A stretch of DNA of 64,000 nucleotides. Source: Acidobacteriota bacterium. Its GTDB lineage: Bacteria; Acidobacteriota; Terriglobia; Bryobacterales; Bryobacteraceae. Within the stretch, counting starts at the first letter, position 1, and the number at the start of each line of letters is the position of its first letter. Positions 17,073 through 26,828 of the stretch are shown here, one piece after another. Location: contig VFZU01000004.1 in the NCBI GenBank assembly GCA_016870995.1, positions 59,613 through 123,612 of the forward strand, given 5' to 3'. Under the pieces are notes generated by a model. The model saw only the letters and a list, made by a program, of their open reading frames with translations. It had not been told where the DNA came from and searched no databases. Position numbers and translations under genes: made by a program.

Positions 17073-18791
17073 ATGCAGCCTAATCTGAAGCCGGGCAGCG
17101 AATCGCAGCCCGCACCGCTTGGCCCGCAGGCGGTTCCGTCGCACGATGACGAGCGCCGACCAACGTCCAAATGGGTGATTTTGCTTGTTTTCGTCGCAAT
17201 TGCCGGGGCCGGTTACTGGCTGTGGCAAAAGCAGGAACAAGTTGAGCGTGAAGCTGCGGCCGCCAAAATTGGAATTCGAACGGCAACTCTGCAAAGCGGC
17301 ACTGTCGAGAAGACGATCCGCCTCGCTGGGGTGACGGCGGCGGAGAAGTTTGTCTCCTTGATTGCGCCTCAAATCCGAGGCAGCCGGTCGGGACGTGGCA
17401 GGGGCGGCTTTAGTTTGCAGGGAATGGATTCGGCAAGCGTGGCTGCGCTGCCAGCTCTTGGCGGCGGTGGAGCGCGCTCGAGCGTCGGGTCAGGCGGAGG
17501 AGCGGCATCGGGTTCAGCCGCAGCAGCGGGTGCCGGTGGATCGCTAGCTTCGACAGGGGCAGCCTCGGCAAGAACATTCGGCGGCTCAGGCGCAACTCGC
17601 GCGGCATCCAGCCGTGTTGCTTCTTCGGGCGGCGGTACCCGCGGGAATTCGGTTGCCAGCAGCGGCGGAGGCACCAGCGCTTCGGTCGGCAGCGATGGTT
17701 TGGGTTCCACATCTCGTGAACTTGGTTCGGGCCTGGGTGGTCCTAGCGGCGGCGGTGGGGACTTTACGCTCGTTCTGCAGAATCTCGTGAAGCCGGGATC
17801 CATCGTCAAGAAGGGCGAAACAGTTGCGGAATTCGACCGCCAGTACATGCTGCAGCGGCTCGAAGATTACAAGAACACGATGGAGACTGCCAAGGCTCAG
17901 CTTGCGCAGCAAAAAGCGAACCTTGAGTTGGCTCGCTATACCCACAAGCAAAATATCGAAAAGGCCAAGGGCGCACTCGATAAAGCGAAGCTCGACGTGA
18001 AGACGCTTCCGGTGCTGAGCAACATCGACGCTGAGCGCGTCAAACTTTCCCTCGAAGAGGCCGAAGCCCAATACAAGCAGCAGGTTGCCGAAGGCAAGTT
18101 TATCGACGAGCAGGAAAAGGCTCAGTTGAAGTTCGCCGAATTGGAATTCAAGTCCCTTGAGCTGGAGTACAAACGCTCCGAACAAAACGCTGAACGCATG
18201 GTGGCTAAAGCCAACATCGACGGTATGACGGTGATGCAAAACACGATGCGAGGCAGTGAATTCGCTCAAATCCAGGCTGGCGATCAGGTTTATCCTGGGC
18301 AGTTCTTCATGCAGGTCGTGGATCCGAACCGGATGCTCATCAACGCGACAGTGAACCAGGTCGATGGCGAGCAGCTCCGATTAGGTATGAAGGCGCGGGT
18401 GCGCTTTGATGCTTATCCTGGCTTGGAAGTGCCGGCGCACATTGTGAACATCGCCGCTGTGCCGAAGAGCGGCGGCATGCGTGCCAGCTTTGTTCGTGAA
18501 ATTCCGGTGATGCTCAAGATCGACCAAATGGACACGCGCATTATCCCGGACCTGAGCTGCAGCATCGATATCGTCATGCAGGAAGAAAAGGCCGAGACCG
18601 TGGCACCGCTGGCGGGTGTCTTTGAAGACGAACAAACGGGCAAGCGTGTTGTCTACATCAAACAGGGCGAGGCTTGGAATCGCCGAGAAGTAGAAGTTGG
18701 CCTCGAAAACAATCTTGTCGCCTCGGTGAAGGGTTTGAGCAAGGGCGAAGTGATCGCGCTCGATAAACCACCGGCGGCCACCAAGGGGTAA
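17073..18791 (+). CDS. Membrane-fusion protein (HlyD/RND-type) with Gly/Ser/Ala-rich insertion
   Basis: First of three adaptor proteins of an export system. It has 572 residues: a cytoplasmic N-terminus of 33, a TM helix at about 34-51 (VILLVFVAIAGAGYWLW), and then periplasmic domains. The lipoyl lobe is split. VSLIAPQIRG (about 95-103) is separated from LVKPGSIVKKGETVAEFD (about 238-255) by some 125 residues made mainly of Gly, Ser and Ala (103-229). A long coiled-coil hairpin follows (about 260-385), then a beta-barrel region with QAGDQVYPGQ and LRLGMKARVRFDAYPGL. Such adaptors connect an inner-membrane transporter to a TolC channel. A 6-bp gap separates it from the next adaptor gene. Confidence 0.82.
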   Translation: MQPNLKPGSESQPAPLGPQAVPSHDDERRPTSKWVILLVFVAIAGAGYWLWQKQEQVEREAAAAKIGIRTATLQSGTVEKTIRLAGVTAAEKFVSLIAPQIRGSRSGRGRGGFSLQGMDSASVAALPALGGGGARSSVGSGGGAASGSAAAAGAGGSLASTGAASARTFGGSGATRAASSRVASSGGGTRGNSVASSGGGTSASVGSDGLGSTSRELGSGLGGPSGGGGDFTLVLQNLVKPGSIVKKGETVAEFDRQYMLQRLEDYKNTMETAKAQLAQQKANLELARYTHKQNIEKAKGALDKAKLDVKTLPVLSNIDAERVKLSLEEAEAQYKQQVAEGKFIDEQEKAQLKFAELEFKSLELEYKRSEQNAERMVAKANIDGMTVMQNTMRGSEFAQIQAGDQVYPGQFFMQVVDPNRMLINATVNQVDGEQLRLGMKARVRFDAYPGLEVPAHIVNIAAVPKSGGMRASFVREIPVMLKIDQMDTRIIPDLSCSIDIVMQEEKAETVAPLAGVFEDEQTGKRVVYIKQGEAWNRREVEVGLENNLVASVKGLSKGEVIALDKPPAATKG

Positions 18792-18797
18792 GGCAGT

Positions 18798-20102
18798 ATG
18801 TCAGAGATTAAACCGAAGATCCGAATTGGACAATCTGAATCCAGCGTTCGCAATCGACGCATCCTTGCGGCCGTGGCGCTAATCGCCTGTGCGGGAGGCG
18901 GCTATGCGGCCTTCAACTACAACCAGAAGTCAACCGTGGTCGAAGTTCCGGTGGCGAAAGTACGCAAGGGCGAATTCACGATTGTTGTCCGTGCGCGTGG
19001 TGAGATCCGCAGTGTAAACTCAGTGACCATCACGGCGCCCCAGGTGCCGGATCCACGGATCGTCAAGCTGGCCGAAAGCGGCAAGCCAATTCGCAAGGGC
19101 GATGTTGTGGTTGAATTTGACGCCGCGCAGCAGGAGCAGAGCTTGCTTGAGCGCAATACGAGCGTTCGCACCATCGATAGCCAGATCGTGCAAACCAAGG
19201 CATCCCATCGCATCGTGACCGAAATGGACGGCATGAACAAGATGACGGCTGAGTACAACCTGGAGCGAGCGAAGCTCGAGGCAAGCAAGGCCGAAGTGGT
19301 AAGTGAAATCGAAGGCGCGAAGAGCCGCATCGATGTTGGGATTTCCCAAGGTGAGCTGGGCCAGGTGGGGCAAACCATCAACACGCACAAGGCCACGCAG
19401 AATGCCGATCTGGAACGGCTGGATCAAAACAAGGACAAGGCTGTCCGCGATGTGAACCGCGCCAAGGGCTATCTGGGCAACATGGTTCTGCGCGCCCCGA
19501 GCGACGGCATCGTGAATTTGCTGCCGAACTTCCGCAGCCAGGGCAGTTGGGGATCGAGCCCGCCTCCGTTTAAGGAAGGCGACCGGGCCTGGACGGGTGC
19601 GGCGATTGCCGAGATTCCCGACCTCTCTCTGTTGCGAATTGACTTGAAGTTGGACGAAGTCGATCGAGGCAAGTTGCAGTTGGGGCAAAAGGTGAAGGTG
19701 CGCATTGACGCCATTCCGGATCGCGAGTTCGACGCCAAGCTGGACTGGATCAGCCCGATCGCGAGCGTTCAATGGCGCGGCATGGGTATGACGGAGAAGA
19801 CCTTTCCGGCACGTGCCACGATCGATGGCACAGATAAGCGTCTGCGGCCAGGCATGAGCGCCTCGGCTGAGATTCTGATCGAGAGCGAGCCGAACATGCT
19901 GCTCATCCCGACCCGCGCCAGCTTCACGGTTGGCGGCAAACCCTCCGTGTATGTCCAGAAGGGGCAGACATTCGCTGTTCGCCAAATTGAAGTGGGCAAG
20001 CGGAACGAAAACGAAACTGTGGTGCTGAACGGACTCAAAGAAGGTGAAATGGTCACGCTTGAGAATCCATCGGAAGCAGCCCGCAAGCAGAAAAAACTCT
20101 AA
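18798..20102 (+). CDS. Membrane-fusion protein, second adaptor
   Basis: A 434-residue adaptor of the HlyD/MacA type. There is a TM helix at about 21-39 (RILAAVALIACAGGGYAAF), the beginning of the lipoyl domain with GEIRSVNSVTITAPQ, and KPIRKGDVVVEFD (about 96-108). A helical hairpin lies at about 112-225, and the second lipoyl half with LRAPSDGIVNLLPN (about 235) follows. The barrel segment is LQLGQKVKVRIDAIPDREFDAKL, and the protein ends in a Lys-rich tail. It shows the normal size of the family and no low-complexity insertion, unlike its two neighbours. The gene order suggests that all three adaptors serve the downstream MacB-type permease and TolC-like protein, or form a mixed hexamer. Confidence 0.85.
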   Translation: MSEIKPKIRIGQSESSVRNRRILAAVALIACAGGGYAAFNYNQKSTVVEVPVAKVRKGEFTIVVRARGEIRSVNSVTITAPQVPDPRIVKLAESGKPIRKGDVVVEFDAAQQEQSLLERNTSVRTIDSQIVQTKASHRIVTEMDGMNKMTAEYNLERAKLEASKAEVVSEIEGAKSRIDVGISQGELGQVGQTINTHKATQNADLERLDQNKDKAVRDVNRAKGYLGNMVLRAPSDGIVNLLPNFRSQGSWGSSPPPFKEGDRAWTGAAIAEIPDLSLLRIDLKLDEVDRGKLQLGQKVKVRIDAIPDREFDAKLDWISPIASVQWRGMGMTEKTFPARATIDGTDKRLRPGMSASAEILIESEPNMLLIPTRASFTVGGKPSVYVQKGQTFAVRQIEVGKRNENETVVLNGLKEGEMVTLENPSEAARKQKKL

Positions 20103-20111
20103 CGGTACCTC

Positions 20112-21953
20112 ATGCGCAAACTCATATTCAGACTGATCATTCTTCTTGTGCTTGTTGGGGCCGGGTATGCCGCATTCCGCGTTTACCAGGCTCTGCCGCA
20201 ACGCACAGAAACCTTTGCTACTGCCAAGGTGAAACAGAGCGACGTCATCGTCCGCAGCTTCGCCCGCGGCGAATTGCGTGCTGTGCGTAGCGCCACTCTG
20301 ACGGCGCCGAACCTGTTTGGCACTGTTCAGGTGACCAAGCTGGCGACGCTCGGTGCCTTGGCGAGGGAGAAGGATCTGGTCGTTGAGTTTGATGATGCGG
20401 AAGTCATTTCGCGCCTTGAGGAAAAGCAACTGGAACTCGATCAGATCGACGAACAGGTGAAGAAGGCGCAGGCTGACCTCGGTATTCGCGATAACCAGGA
20501 TCAAGTAGAGTTGCTGCGGTCGCGCTATGGTGTGCGGCGTGCCGAGCTTGAGGTGAAGCGCAACGAACTGATCAGTGCGATTGACGCCAAGAAGAATCAG
20601 CTCACGCTTGAGGAATCAAAGCGTCGCCTGGCCCAGCTTGAGAGCGACATCAAGAGCCGCCGCGAGCAGGCTCAGGCCGAACTCGCCGTGCTCCGCGAGA
20701 AGAAGAACAAAGCCACGCTTGAGTTGAATCGTGAAAAGCAACGTCTGGCGCAGGTGAAACTGCTGGCACCGATGAGCGGTCTGGTGGCGGTGAAGCAGAA
20801 TCGTTCGACCGTCATGATGTTCGGTATGTCGCTGCCTGATATCCGAGAAGGCGATCAGGTGCAGCCCGGCATGCCGGTGGCCGACATTCTGGACTTGAGC
20901 GAAATGGAAGTAGTGGCCAAGGTCGGCGAACTTGATCGTGCCAATCTCACCGAAGGCCAGGAAGTCTCGATGCGCCTCGACGCCTTGCCGGACAAGAGAT
21001 TCACGGGCAAGATCAAATCGATGAGCGGTACGGCATCGGCGAACATGTTCAGTTCAGACCCGGCCAAGAAGTTCGACGTTATCTTCTCGATCGAAATGCG
21101 GCAACTGCTGAGCGCGCTCGGTGCCAATGAAGCTGCCGTGGCCCGCATCCTCGCGCAAGCAGAGGCGAACCGCAAGAAAGGCCCGATGGCAGCTTACTCA
21201 GGCCCCAGCCCTGAGATGATGGCGGCGATGCAACAAGGCGGTGCCCCCGGTGGTGGTGGCATGCCCGGGATGGGCAGTATGCAGGGAGCTCCCTCTGGCG
21301 GCGGTGAGCGCGGCCAGCGCGGCGAACGTGGCGGCCAGGGAGGTGACCCAGAAGCACAGCGCAAGCGCCGTGAGATCATCACCAAGCTCAGCAATGGCAA
21401 GAGCATGGCTGACATGACGGCTGAGGAGCGCACCGAGTTGATGAAGAAGGTGAACGCTGAACTTGCCAAGCAAGGGATTGCCGTTCCTGAAGGGGGCCGA
21501 GGCAATCGCGGAGGCAATGCAGCACCCGGGATGCCGCAGATGTTCAACGTGGGGGGCTTTATGGTTTCCCAAAAGGATCTGGATGGAGCCCAACTGCCGC
21601 CACCACCCGAGCAAGATAACCAGCTCGATGTATTGCTGCGGCCGGGCTTGCTCGCCGATGTCGAAATCATCGTTGACAAGGTGCCGAATGCGATCAACGT
21701 GCCCATTCAGGCCGTGTTTGAGAAGGATGGCAAACAGATTGTCTATGTAAAAGGGGCGAGCCGTTTCGAGCCCCGCGAAGTCAAGGCTCTGAAGCGCAGC
21801 GAGAATGTGATGATCCTCTCAAGCGGTGTGAAGCCCGGTGAGACGATTGCGCTGGCCGACCCGGAAGCCAAGCCCGGCGACAAGAAGAAAAAGGGCGGTG
21901 AGAAGAGCGGCGGCGCGGCGGCAGTGCTGCCCGGCGGCAAGGGAGGCATGTAG
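20112..21953 (+). CDS. Membrane-fusion protein, third adaptor with Gly/Met-rich insertion
   Basis: A 613-residue adaptor. It has a TM helix at about 5-22, lipoyl start LRAVRSATLTAPNLFG and LAREKDLVVEFDD (about 60-95), a long coiled coil (about 97-215), and the second lipoyl half VKLLAPMSGLVAVKQN (about 216-230). The barrel segment is TEGQEVSMRLDALPDKRFTGKI. Residues about 331-505 are an unusual insertion rich in Gly, Met, Gln and Arg, with a helical part (EIITKLSNGKSMADMTAEE). After it the normal barrel resumes (LLRPGLLADVEIIVDKVPNA). The C-terminus is Gly/Lys-rich. The insertion lies in the membrane-proximal part, a different place from that of the first adaptor. The gap to the permease gene is 5 bp. 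Confidence 0.83.
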   Translation: MRKLIFRLIILLVLVGAGYAAFRVYQALPQRTETFATAKVKQSDVIVRSFARGELRAVRSATLTAPNLFGTVQVTKLATLGALAREKDLVVEFDDAEVISRLEEKQLELDQIDEQVKKAQADLGIRDNQDQVELLRSRYGVRRAELEVKRNELISAIDAKKNQLTLEESKRRLAQLESDIKSRREQAQAELAVLREKKNKATLELNREKQRLAQVKLLAPMSGLVAVKQNRSTVMMFGMSLPDIREGDQVQPGMPVADILDLSEMEVVAKVGELDRANLTEGQEVSMRLDALPDKRFTGKIKSMSGTASANMFSSDPAKKFDVIFSIEMRQLLSALGANEAAVARILAQAEANRKKGPMAAYSGPSPEMMAAMQQGGAPGGGGMPGMGSMQGAPSGGGERGQRGERGGQGGDPEAQRKRREIITKLSNGKSMADMTAEERTELMKKVNAELAKQGIAVPEGGRGNRGGNAAPGMPQMFNVGGFMVSQKDLDGAQLPPPPEQDNQLDVLLRPGLLADVEIIVDKVPNAINVPIQAVFEKDGKQIVYVKGASRFEPREVKALKRSENVMILSSGVKPGETIALADPEAKPGDKKKKGGEKSGGAAAVLPGGKGGM

Positions 21954-21958
21954 CCGAA

Positions 21959-23218
21959 ATGAAGGGTTTGTTTCAGGGGCTTCTGCCCGAACTCATGATG
22001 GGCTTAAGCAGCCTGCTGGTTCACAAACTGCGCAGCCTGCTGACGATGCTTGGCATGATCTTTGGTGTTGGCGCGGTGGTGGCGATGCTTTCGATTACAG
22101 CGGGTGCGCAGAAAGAAATGCTCAGCTACATCGACCTGCTTGGCGTCAACAACATCATTGTTGAAGCCAAAGAAGCCGTCGATCGTAATGAACTTCAGGC
22201 ACGCCGGCTGATTTCGCCTGGCCTTACCTTCCGCGATTTTCGAGCCATCAAAGAAAATGTGCAGGGCCTTGAAGCGATCACGCCTCGCAAGCGTTTCAAG
22301 CCGCTAAAGGTGCTGCCGAAGACGACGGCCGAGCCGCCCTTGTTAATTGGCGTCGAGCCCAGCTACCTTGTGATCAACAGCCTGAAGGTAACCGAAGGGC
22401 GCTTCTTCAACGAGAAGGATAACGACACCTCTGCCCCGGTTTGTGTACTTGGCGAAGGTGCAAAAGTGAACCTGCTCGGCTATGAACCCGCCGTCGGCAA
22501 GTATGTCAAGGTGAACGACACCTGGCTGCAGGTGATTGGTGTGCTCTCCCAGCAAGCCACTGCCGATTCGGATATGGAAGGCGTTGAAGTTTCTAACCGG
22601 AACAACCTGATCATTTCGCCGCTCAATACGGTCATGCGCCGCTTTGAGGACAACAACAGCTACTTGAAGGACGAGATCGACGGTATTTATATGCGCGTGG
22701 CACCGGGAACGGATTCGATCGAGACGGCAAGTATCGTCAGGGCGATCCTTGATTCCACGCACAAGGATGCGGGCGACTACAACACGATCGTGCCGGCCGG
22801 CCTGCTCGAGCAGCGCCAGCGCACCTCATTCATCTTCAGCGTCGTGATGCTCTGCATCGCCGGCATTTCGTTGCTGGTCGGCGGTATCGGCATCATGAAC
22901 ATCATGCTGGCCACGGTGCTTGAGCGCACCAAGGAGATCGGTATCCGCCGTGCCATTGGTGCCCGCCAGGTCGATATCATTCGCCAGTTTCTGATGGAAG
23001 CTTTGCTCATCTCAATGCTTGGTGGCATGATCGGCATCGCCTTTGGCTTTACGTTGTCGAAAGTCATCGCAACCGCCGCCGGCTGGTCGACTGTGGTTAC
23101 AACTTCGTCCATCGTGGTCGCCTTTGGCGTCTCGGTTGGCATTGGTCTGCTGTTTGGAATTTACCCGGCCATGCAGGCCGCAAAACTCGATCCGATTGAG
23201 GCGATTCGCTACGAATAA
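21959..23218 (+). CDS. MacB-type ABC transporter permease (no ATPase domain)
   Basis: A 419-residue inner-membrane protein of the type VII ABC (MacB/FtsX) fold. TM1 is at about 20-45 (LRSLLTMLGMIFGVGAVVAML), followed by a large periplasmic MacB_PCD domain (about 50-275). Three TM helices follow: about 285-312 (FSVVMLCIAGISLLVGGIGIMNIM), 337-365 and 375-405. The motif RTKEIGIRRAIGA is the coupling region for the ATPase. Classical MacB carries its own nucleotide-binding domain, while this one needs a separate ATPase that is not encoded in the window. It is expected to move peptides, lipids or drugs from the periplasm through adaptor and TolC by mechanotransmission. Confidence 0.9.
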   Translation: MKGLFQGLLPELMMGLSSLLVHKLRSLLTMLGMIFGVGAVVAMLSITAGAQKEMLSYIDLLGVNNIIVEAKEAVDRNELQARRLISPGLTFRDFRAIKENVQGLEAITPRKRFKPLKVLPKTTAEPPLLIGVEPSYLVINSLKVTEGRFFNEKDNDTSAPVCVLGEGAKVNLLGYEPAVGKYVKVNDTWLQVIGVLSQQATADSDMEGVEVSNRNNLIISPLNTVMRRFEDNNSYLKDEIDGIYMRVAPGTDSIETASIVRAILDSTHKDAGDYNTIVPAGLLEQRQRTSFIFSVVMLCIAGISLLVGGIGIMNIMLATVLERTKEIGIRRAIGARQVDIIRQFLMEALLISMLGGMIGIAFGFTLSKVIATAAGWSTVVTTSSIVVAFGVSVGIGLLFGIYPAMQAAKLDPIEAIRYE

Positions 23219-23219
23219 T

Positions 23220-24920
23220 ATGCTGCGTACTTTTAGCACCTTACTTCTTGTGGGCATGGCGGCGCTAGCCCAGACTCCTTCCAACATCACTGCGCCGAAC
23301 GTCTATAAGGATTCCGAAATGGCGGCCTATCCGAAGTTTGGAAACAAGGACTATGTGCGGACGATCTTTCGCCGCGAGACCCCGAAATTTGAACTGCAAG
23401 GCCCAGTGCGTCTGCAGGAGTTCGTTTCGGGCAACAAGCTTGAGTTGTCGCTGAAAGGCTATCTTGAGCTCGTGTTGAACAACAGCACTGACATTCAGAT
23501 TCAGCGGCTGATTCTCGAAGTGCCGAAGAACGCGATCACACGTGCCTTCTCGATTTTCGACCCCCAATTTGTGGGCCGCTTTAACGCTACTCGTTCGAGC
23601 ACGCCGACGGTCGACGCACTCGCCGGCGCGGCGACCTTGTCGAACCTCAACCAGCCCCTCACGCTGAACTGGCAGCAGACCGCGCCCACCGGCACGCAGT
23701 ACACCATCAACTACAACGCCTCGAAGGCCAGCACCAACAGCGCCTTTGCGAACCTGAATCCTGCTTATGCGTCGAATCTGAACCTGAGCTTTTCGCAGTC
23801 GCTGATGCGTGGTCGCGACCTGCAGGTTCTGCGCACACCGATTCTGCTGGCCAAGTCACGACAGCGCGCCACCGAGTATCAATTTCAGGATCAGGTGCAG
23901 CAACTCCTCACCAACGCCGAGAACGCCTATTGGGATGTCGTCGGTGCCCGTGAAAACCTGAAGGTGCAAGAGCAGGCGCTTGCGCTTGCTGACACGAGCC
24001 TCAAGCGCGCACAACGCGAACTCGAATTGGGTGCACTGCCAGCGCTCGAAATTTATCAGCCTCAGGCTGTTTATGCCCGCGCCGAAATTCTTGTCACGCA
24101 GGCCCGCTATCGCTTGGCCCAGACGGAAGACGCACTGCGGAGACAGATGGGCATCGATCTCGATCCGGATCTTCGCAAGCTGCCCATCACTCTCACTGAG
24201 AGCGTTCTGCCTCCCACCGATAACAAGCCCTTCGATAAAGAAACCCTGGTGGCTGATGCTTTGCGCGTGCGGCCGGATTTGCTCAACCAGCGCCAGTCCC
24301 TTGATATTGACGACATCAACTTGCGCGCGACCTCAGACGCATTGCGGCCTGACTTCCAACTCTTTGGCAACTATTCGATCCAGGGTCGCGGCGGCCCGAC
24401 GCTGCGCCGGCAAACGATCTTCAATCCCAATGGCACGACTTCACCTGTGCTCTCCACGATTCCGGGTGGTTTCGGCGATGCGTTCTCTCAAATGGGCGGA
24501 TTTGGCTTCCCCATCATCGGCGGCGGGATTCAGTTGCGCCTGCCGATCAAAGATCGCAACGCTTCGGCCAACTACGCTGACGCCGTAGTGACCAAACGCC
24601 TCGATCAACTGCGTATCCGTAACCTCGAGCAGAACCTACGTCTCGATGTGTTAAACGCAATCAACCAGGTTGAGAACAGCCGGGCGAGCGTCGACCTCGC
24701 CAAGATCGCAGCTGATCTCGCACAGAAGCGCGTTGAAGCTGACCAGAAGCGCTATGAACTGGGCACGATCACGCTCTTCTTCCTCCTCGACTCTCAGAAT
24801 GCGCTAACCCAGGCGCAGAGCGATCTGGTGACGCAGAGCGTGCAATACCGCCGCAATCTGCTCAACCTTTATCGCCGTACCGGCACGCTGCTCACCGAGC
24901 GTGGTATTAGTACGAACTAA
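23220..24920 (+). CDS. TolC-family outer-membrane efflux protein
   Basis: The outer-membrane channel of the export system. The 566-residue protein begins with a signal peptide (LRTFSTLLLVGMAALAQ, cleavage near residue 18). It has the two-fold OEP repeat with long amphipathic helices and the TolC-like segments NAENAYWDVVGARENLKVQE and VRPDLLNQRQSLDIDDINLR. The last part, RVEADQKRYELGTITLFFLLDSQNALTQAQ, is the conserved second-repeat helix. I chose the ATG at 23220, one base after the permease stop, because the signal peptide begins there. It is a partner of the three adaptors encoded upstream. Confidence 0.88.
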   Translation: MLRTFSTLLLVGMAALAQTPSNITAPNVYKDSEMAAYPKFGNKDYVRTIFRRETPKFELQGPVRLQEFVSGNKLELSLKGYLELVLNNSTDIQIQRLILEVPKNAITRAFSIFDPQFVGRFNATRSSTPTVDALAGAATLSNLNQPLTLNWQQTAPTGTQYTINYNASKASTNSAFANLNPAYASNLNLSFSQSLMRGRDLQVLRTPILLAKSRQRATEYQFQDQVQQLLTNAENAYWDVVGARENLKVQEQALALADTSLKRAQRELELGALPALEIYQPQAVYARAEILVTQARYRLAQTEDALRRQMGIDLDPDLRKLPITLTESVLPPTDNKPFDKETLVADALRVRPDLLNQRQSLDIDDINLRATSDALRPDFQLFGNYSIQGRGGPTLRRQTIFNPNGTTSPVLSTIPGGFGDAFSQMGGFGFPIIGGGIQLRLPIKDRNASANYADAVVTKRLDQLRIRNLEQNLRLDVLNAINQVENSRASVDLAKIAADLAQKRVEADQKRYELGTITLFFLLDSQNALTQAQSDLVTQSVQYRRNLLNLYRRTGTLLTERGISTN

Positions 24921-26828
24921 GTGGGAAAAATCAAAGTACTTCCCGATGCCGTTGCGAATCAGATCGCAGCGGGGGAAGTGGTCGAGCGTCCAGCATCGGT
25001 TGTTAAAGAGCTGTTAGAGAACTCTCTCGACGCGGGCTCAACCGATATCCGCGTCGAAATTGAGGCCGGTGGACGCCGCCTGATCCGCATCGTGGACAAC
25101 GGTTGTGGCATGATGCGCGATGACGCTTTGCTTGCCTTCGAGAGACACGCGACATCGAAGTTGCAAACTGTTCATGATCTCGATCAGATTGGCACGCTCG
25201 GGTTTCGCGGAGAAGCTCTGCCATCGATCGCCTCCGTTTCACGGCTTACCCTGGAGACCGGGTCACGAGAAGAATCAACCGGCACGCGCGTAACGATCAA
25301 CGGCGGCAAGATGATCCAGTGCGAAGAGGCAGGGCTAGCTGCGGGGACGATCATCACAGTTCGTGATTTGTTCTACAATGTCCCGGCGCGCAAAAAATTT
25401 CTTCGCAGCGAGCAAACCGAGCTGGCTCACATTGCCTCGCTCGTGACGCACTACAGCCTGGCCCACCCGGACAAATCGTTTGAGTTGCACCATGGCCCGA
25501 GCGAACTGTTGCGAGTGACTCCGGTGGCAACGGCGCAGGAGCGTGTATTTCAAGTCTTCGGCAGCCGGACGCTGGAGGACCTGGTTGAGTTCGGTCCCGA
25601 ATCGAAGACCCTTTCGACCTCGGATGGCGAACAGAAGGTATTTGAGCTTTCGGGCTTCTTTTCAAAGCCACATGTTCAGAAGCTGAACCGCAATTCGATT
25701 TACCTGTTCGTCAACGGTCGTCTGATCCGCGACAAGTTGCTGCTGCACGCTCTCACCAGCGCGTATCATAATCTGATCCCGCCGGCCTGCTACCCCTTTG
25801 CTCTCATCTTTCTCGATTGCGACTTCGGCGAGGTGGATGTGAACGTACACCCGTCAAAGACGGAGGTGCGCTTCCGGCACAGCTCGTTCGTTCACGACTT
25901 CGTGCGCGACTCCGTGAGGGGCAAGCTGATGGAATCGAAGCCGGTCTCAAGCCTCCCGCTGCCGGCAGTCACGCCGACGCAGCCGGCGGCCGGGCTGCCG
26001 TTCAGTGAGTTCACGCAGCGTATCGAGAACGCTGCTCCTGATCTTTACGAGCCGATTATCCCCGTCGCAGGTCCTGGCCTTGGGAGCGATGCTCCCATCC
26101 TGCGTCTTGAGATGCCGCCGGCCCCTCCGCAGCGCTTCGACTTCACGGATTCTCAATCTCAGCCGCCGGTGAGGATGCGTATCCCCGATACGCACGGCCC
26201 GCTGCCGCCGGGCGTGGCGGCTCTCAGCGAATATGACAGCTTGGGATCGTTGGGCGACCTGCGTCCGATTGGCCAGCTACACAACAGCTTCATCATTGCG
26301 GCTGGACGCGATGGGCTGTGGATTGTCGATCAACACGTCGCCCACGAGCGAATTCTGTTCGAGCAAGTGCTGCGCCAGTTCGCGCGCCGCGAGGCACAGC
26401 AGCAGCGGCTGCTGATGCCGATGGTGATGGAGCTTACCGTCGGGCAGCAGATCGAATATGCGCGCATTGCCGATGAGCTCGCTGGTGCCGGTTTTGAGAC
26501 GGAACCCTTCGGCAACCGCACGATCGCGATCAAGGCAGCCCCGGCCGGCCTTGGGAGCGGCGATATCGAAAAAGCAATTCTCGAAATTCTGGACATCGCC
26601 GAGACAGAGTTGCGCAAGGCTAGTGTCGAGGATTTGCGCCGCAACATCGCTGCGAGTGTTTCCTGCCGCGCGGCCATCAAGATCAACACGCCTCTCGATC
26701 AGCAGAAGATGGAATACCTGCTCAACGAGCTGGCCAAGTGCGAATACCCCATGGCCTGCCCGCATGGCCGACCCATTGCTTTGCGCTACAGCACCCGCGA
26801 AATCCTGCGCGGGTTTCATCGCATTTAA
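24921..26828 (+). CDS. mutL: DNA mismatch repair protein MutL (endonuclease type)
   Basis: Links MutS mismatch recognition to strand removal. The 635-residue protein has a GHKL ATPase N-terminus with [32 protein letters not shown], and [11 protein letters not shown] variable linker (about 330-440) follows, then the dimerisation domain. The C-terminal domain contains [12 protein letters not shown], matching the DQHA(x)2E(x)4E metal-nicking motif with Ala to Val, plus CPHGRP near the end. Both imply an intrinsic nicking endonuclease, as in bacteria lacking MutH. The GTG start follows the tolC-like stop with no gap, so it is read in the efflux operon. The stop shares TTAA with thiG. Confidence 0.94.
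   Translation: MGKIKVLPDAVANQIAAGEVVERPASVVKELLENSLDAGSTDIRVEIEAGGRRLIRIVDNGCGMMRDDALLAFERHATSKLQTVHDLDQIGTLGFRGEALPSIASVSRLTLETGSREESTGTRVTINGGKMIQCEEAGLAAGTIITVRDLFYNVPARKKFLRSEQTELAHIASLVTHYSLAHPDKSFELHHGPSELLRVTPVATAQERVFQVFGSRTLEDLVEFGPESKTLSTSDGEQKVFELSGFFSKPHVQKLNRNSIYLFVNGRLIRDKLLLHALTSAYHNLIPPACYPFALIFLDCDFGEVDVNVHPSKTEVRFRHSSFVHDFVRDSVRGKLMESKPVSSLPLPAVTPTQPAAGLPFSEFTQRIENAAPDLYEPIIPVAGPGLGSDAPILRLEMPPAPPQRFDFTDSQSQPPVRMRIPDTHGPLPPGVAALSEYDSLGSLGDLRPIGQLHNSFIIAAGRDGLWIVDQHVAHERILFEQVLRQFARREAQQQRLLMPMVMELTVGQQIEYARIADELAGAGFETEPFGNRTIAIKAAPAGLGSGDIEKAILEILDIAETELRKASVEDLRRNIAASVSCRAAIKINTPLDQQKMEYLLNELAKCEYPMACPHGRPIALRYSTREILRGFHRI

Noticed and set aside
19020..20504. Long minus-strand reading frame across two adaptor genes
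   Set aside because: It spans the junction of two well-defined genes and its sequence shows no domain; it arises from the high GC content.
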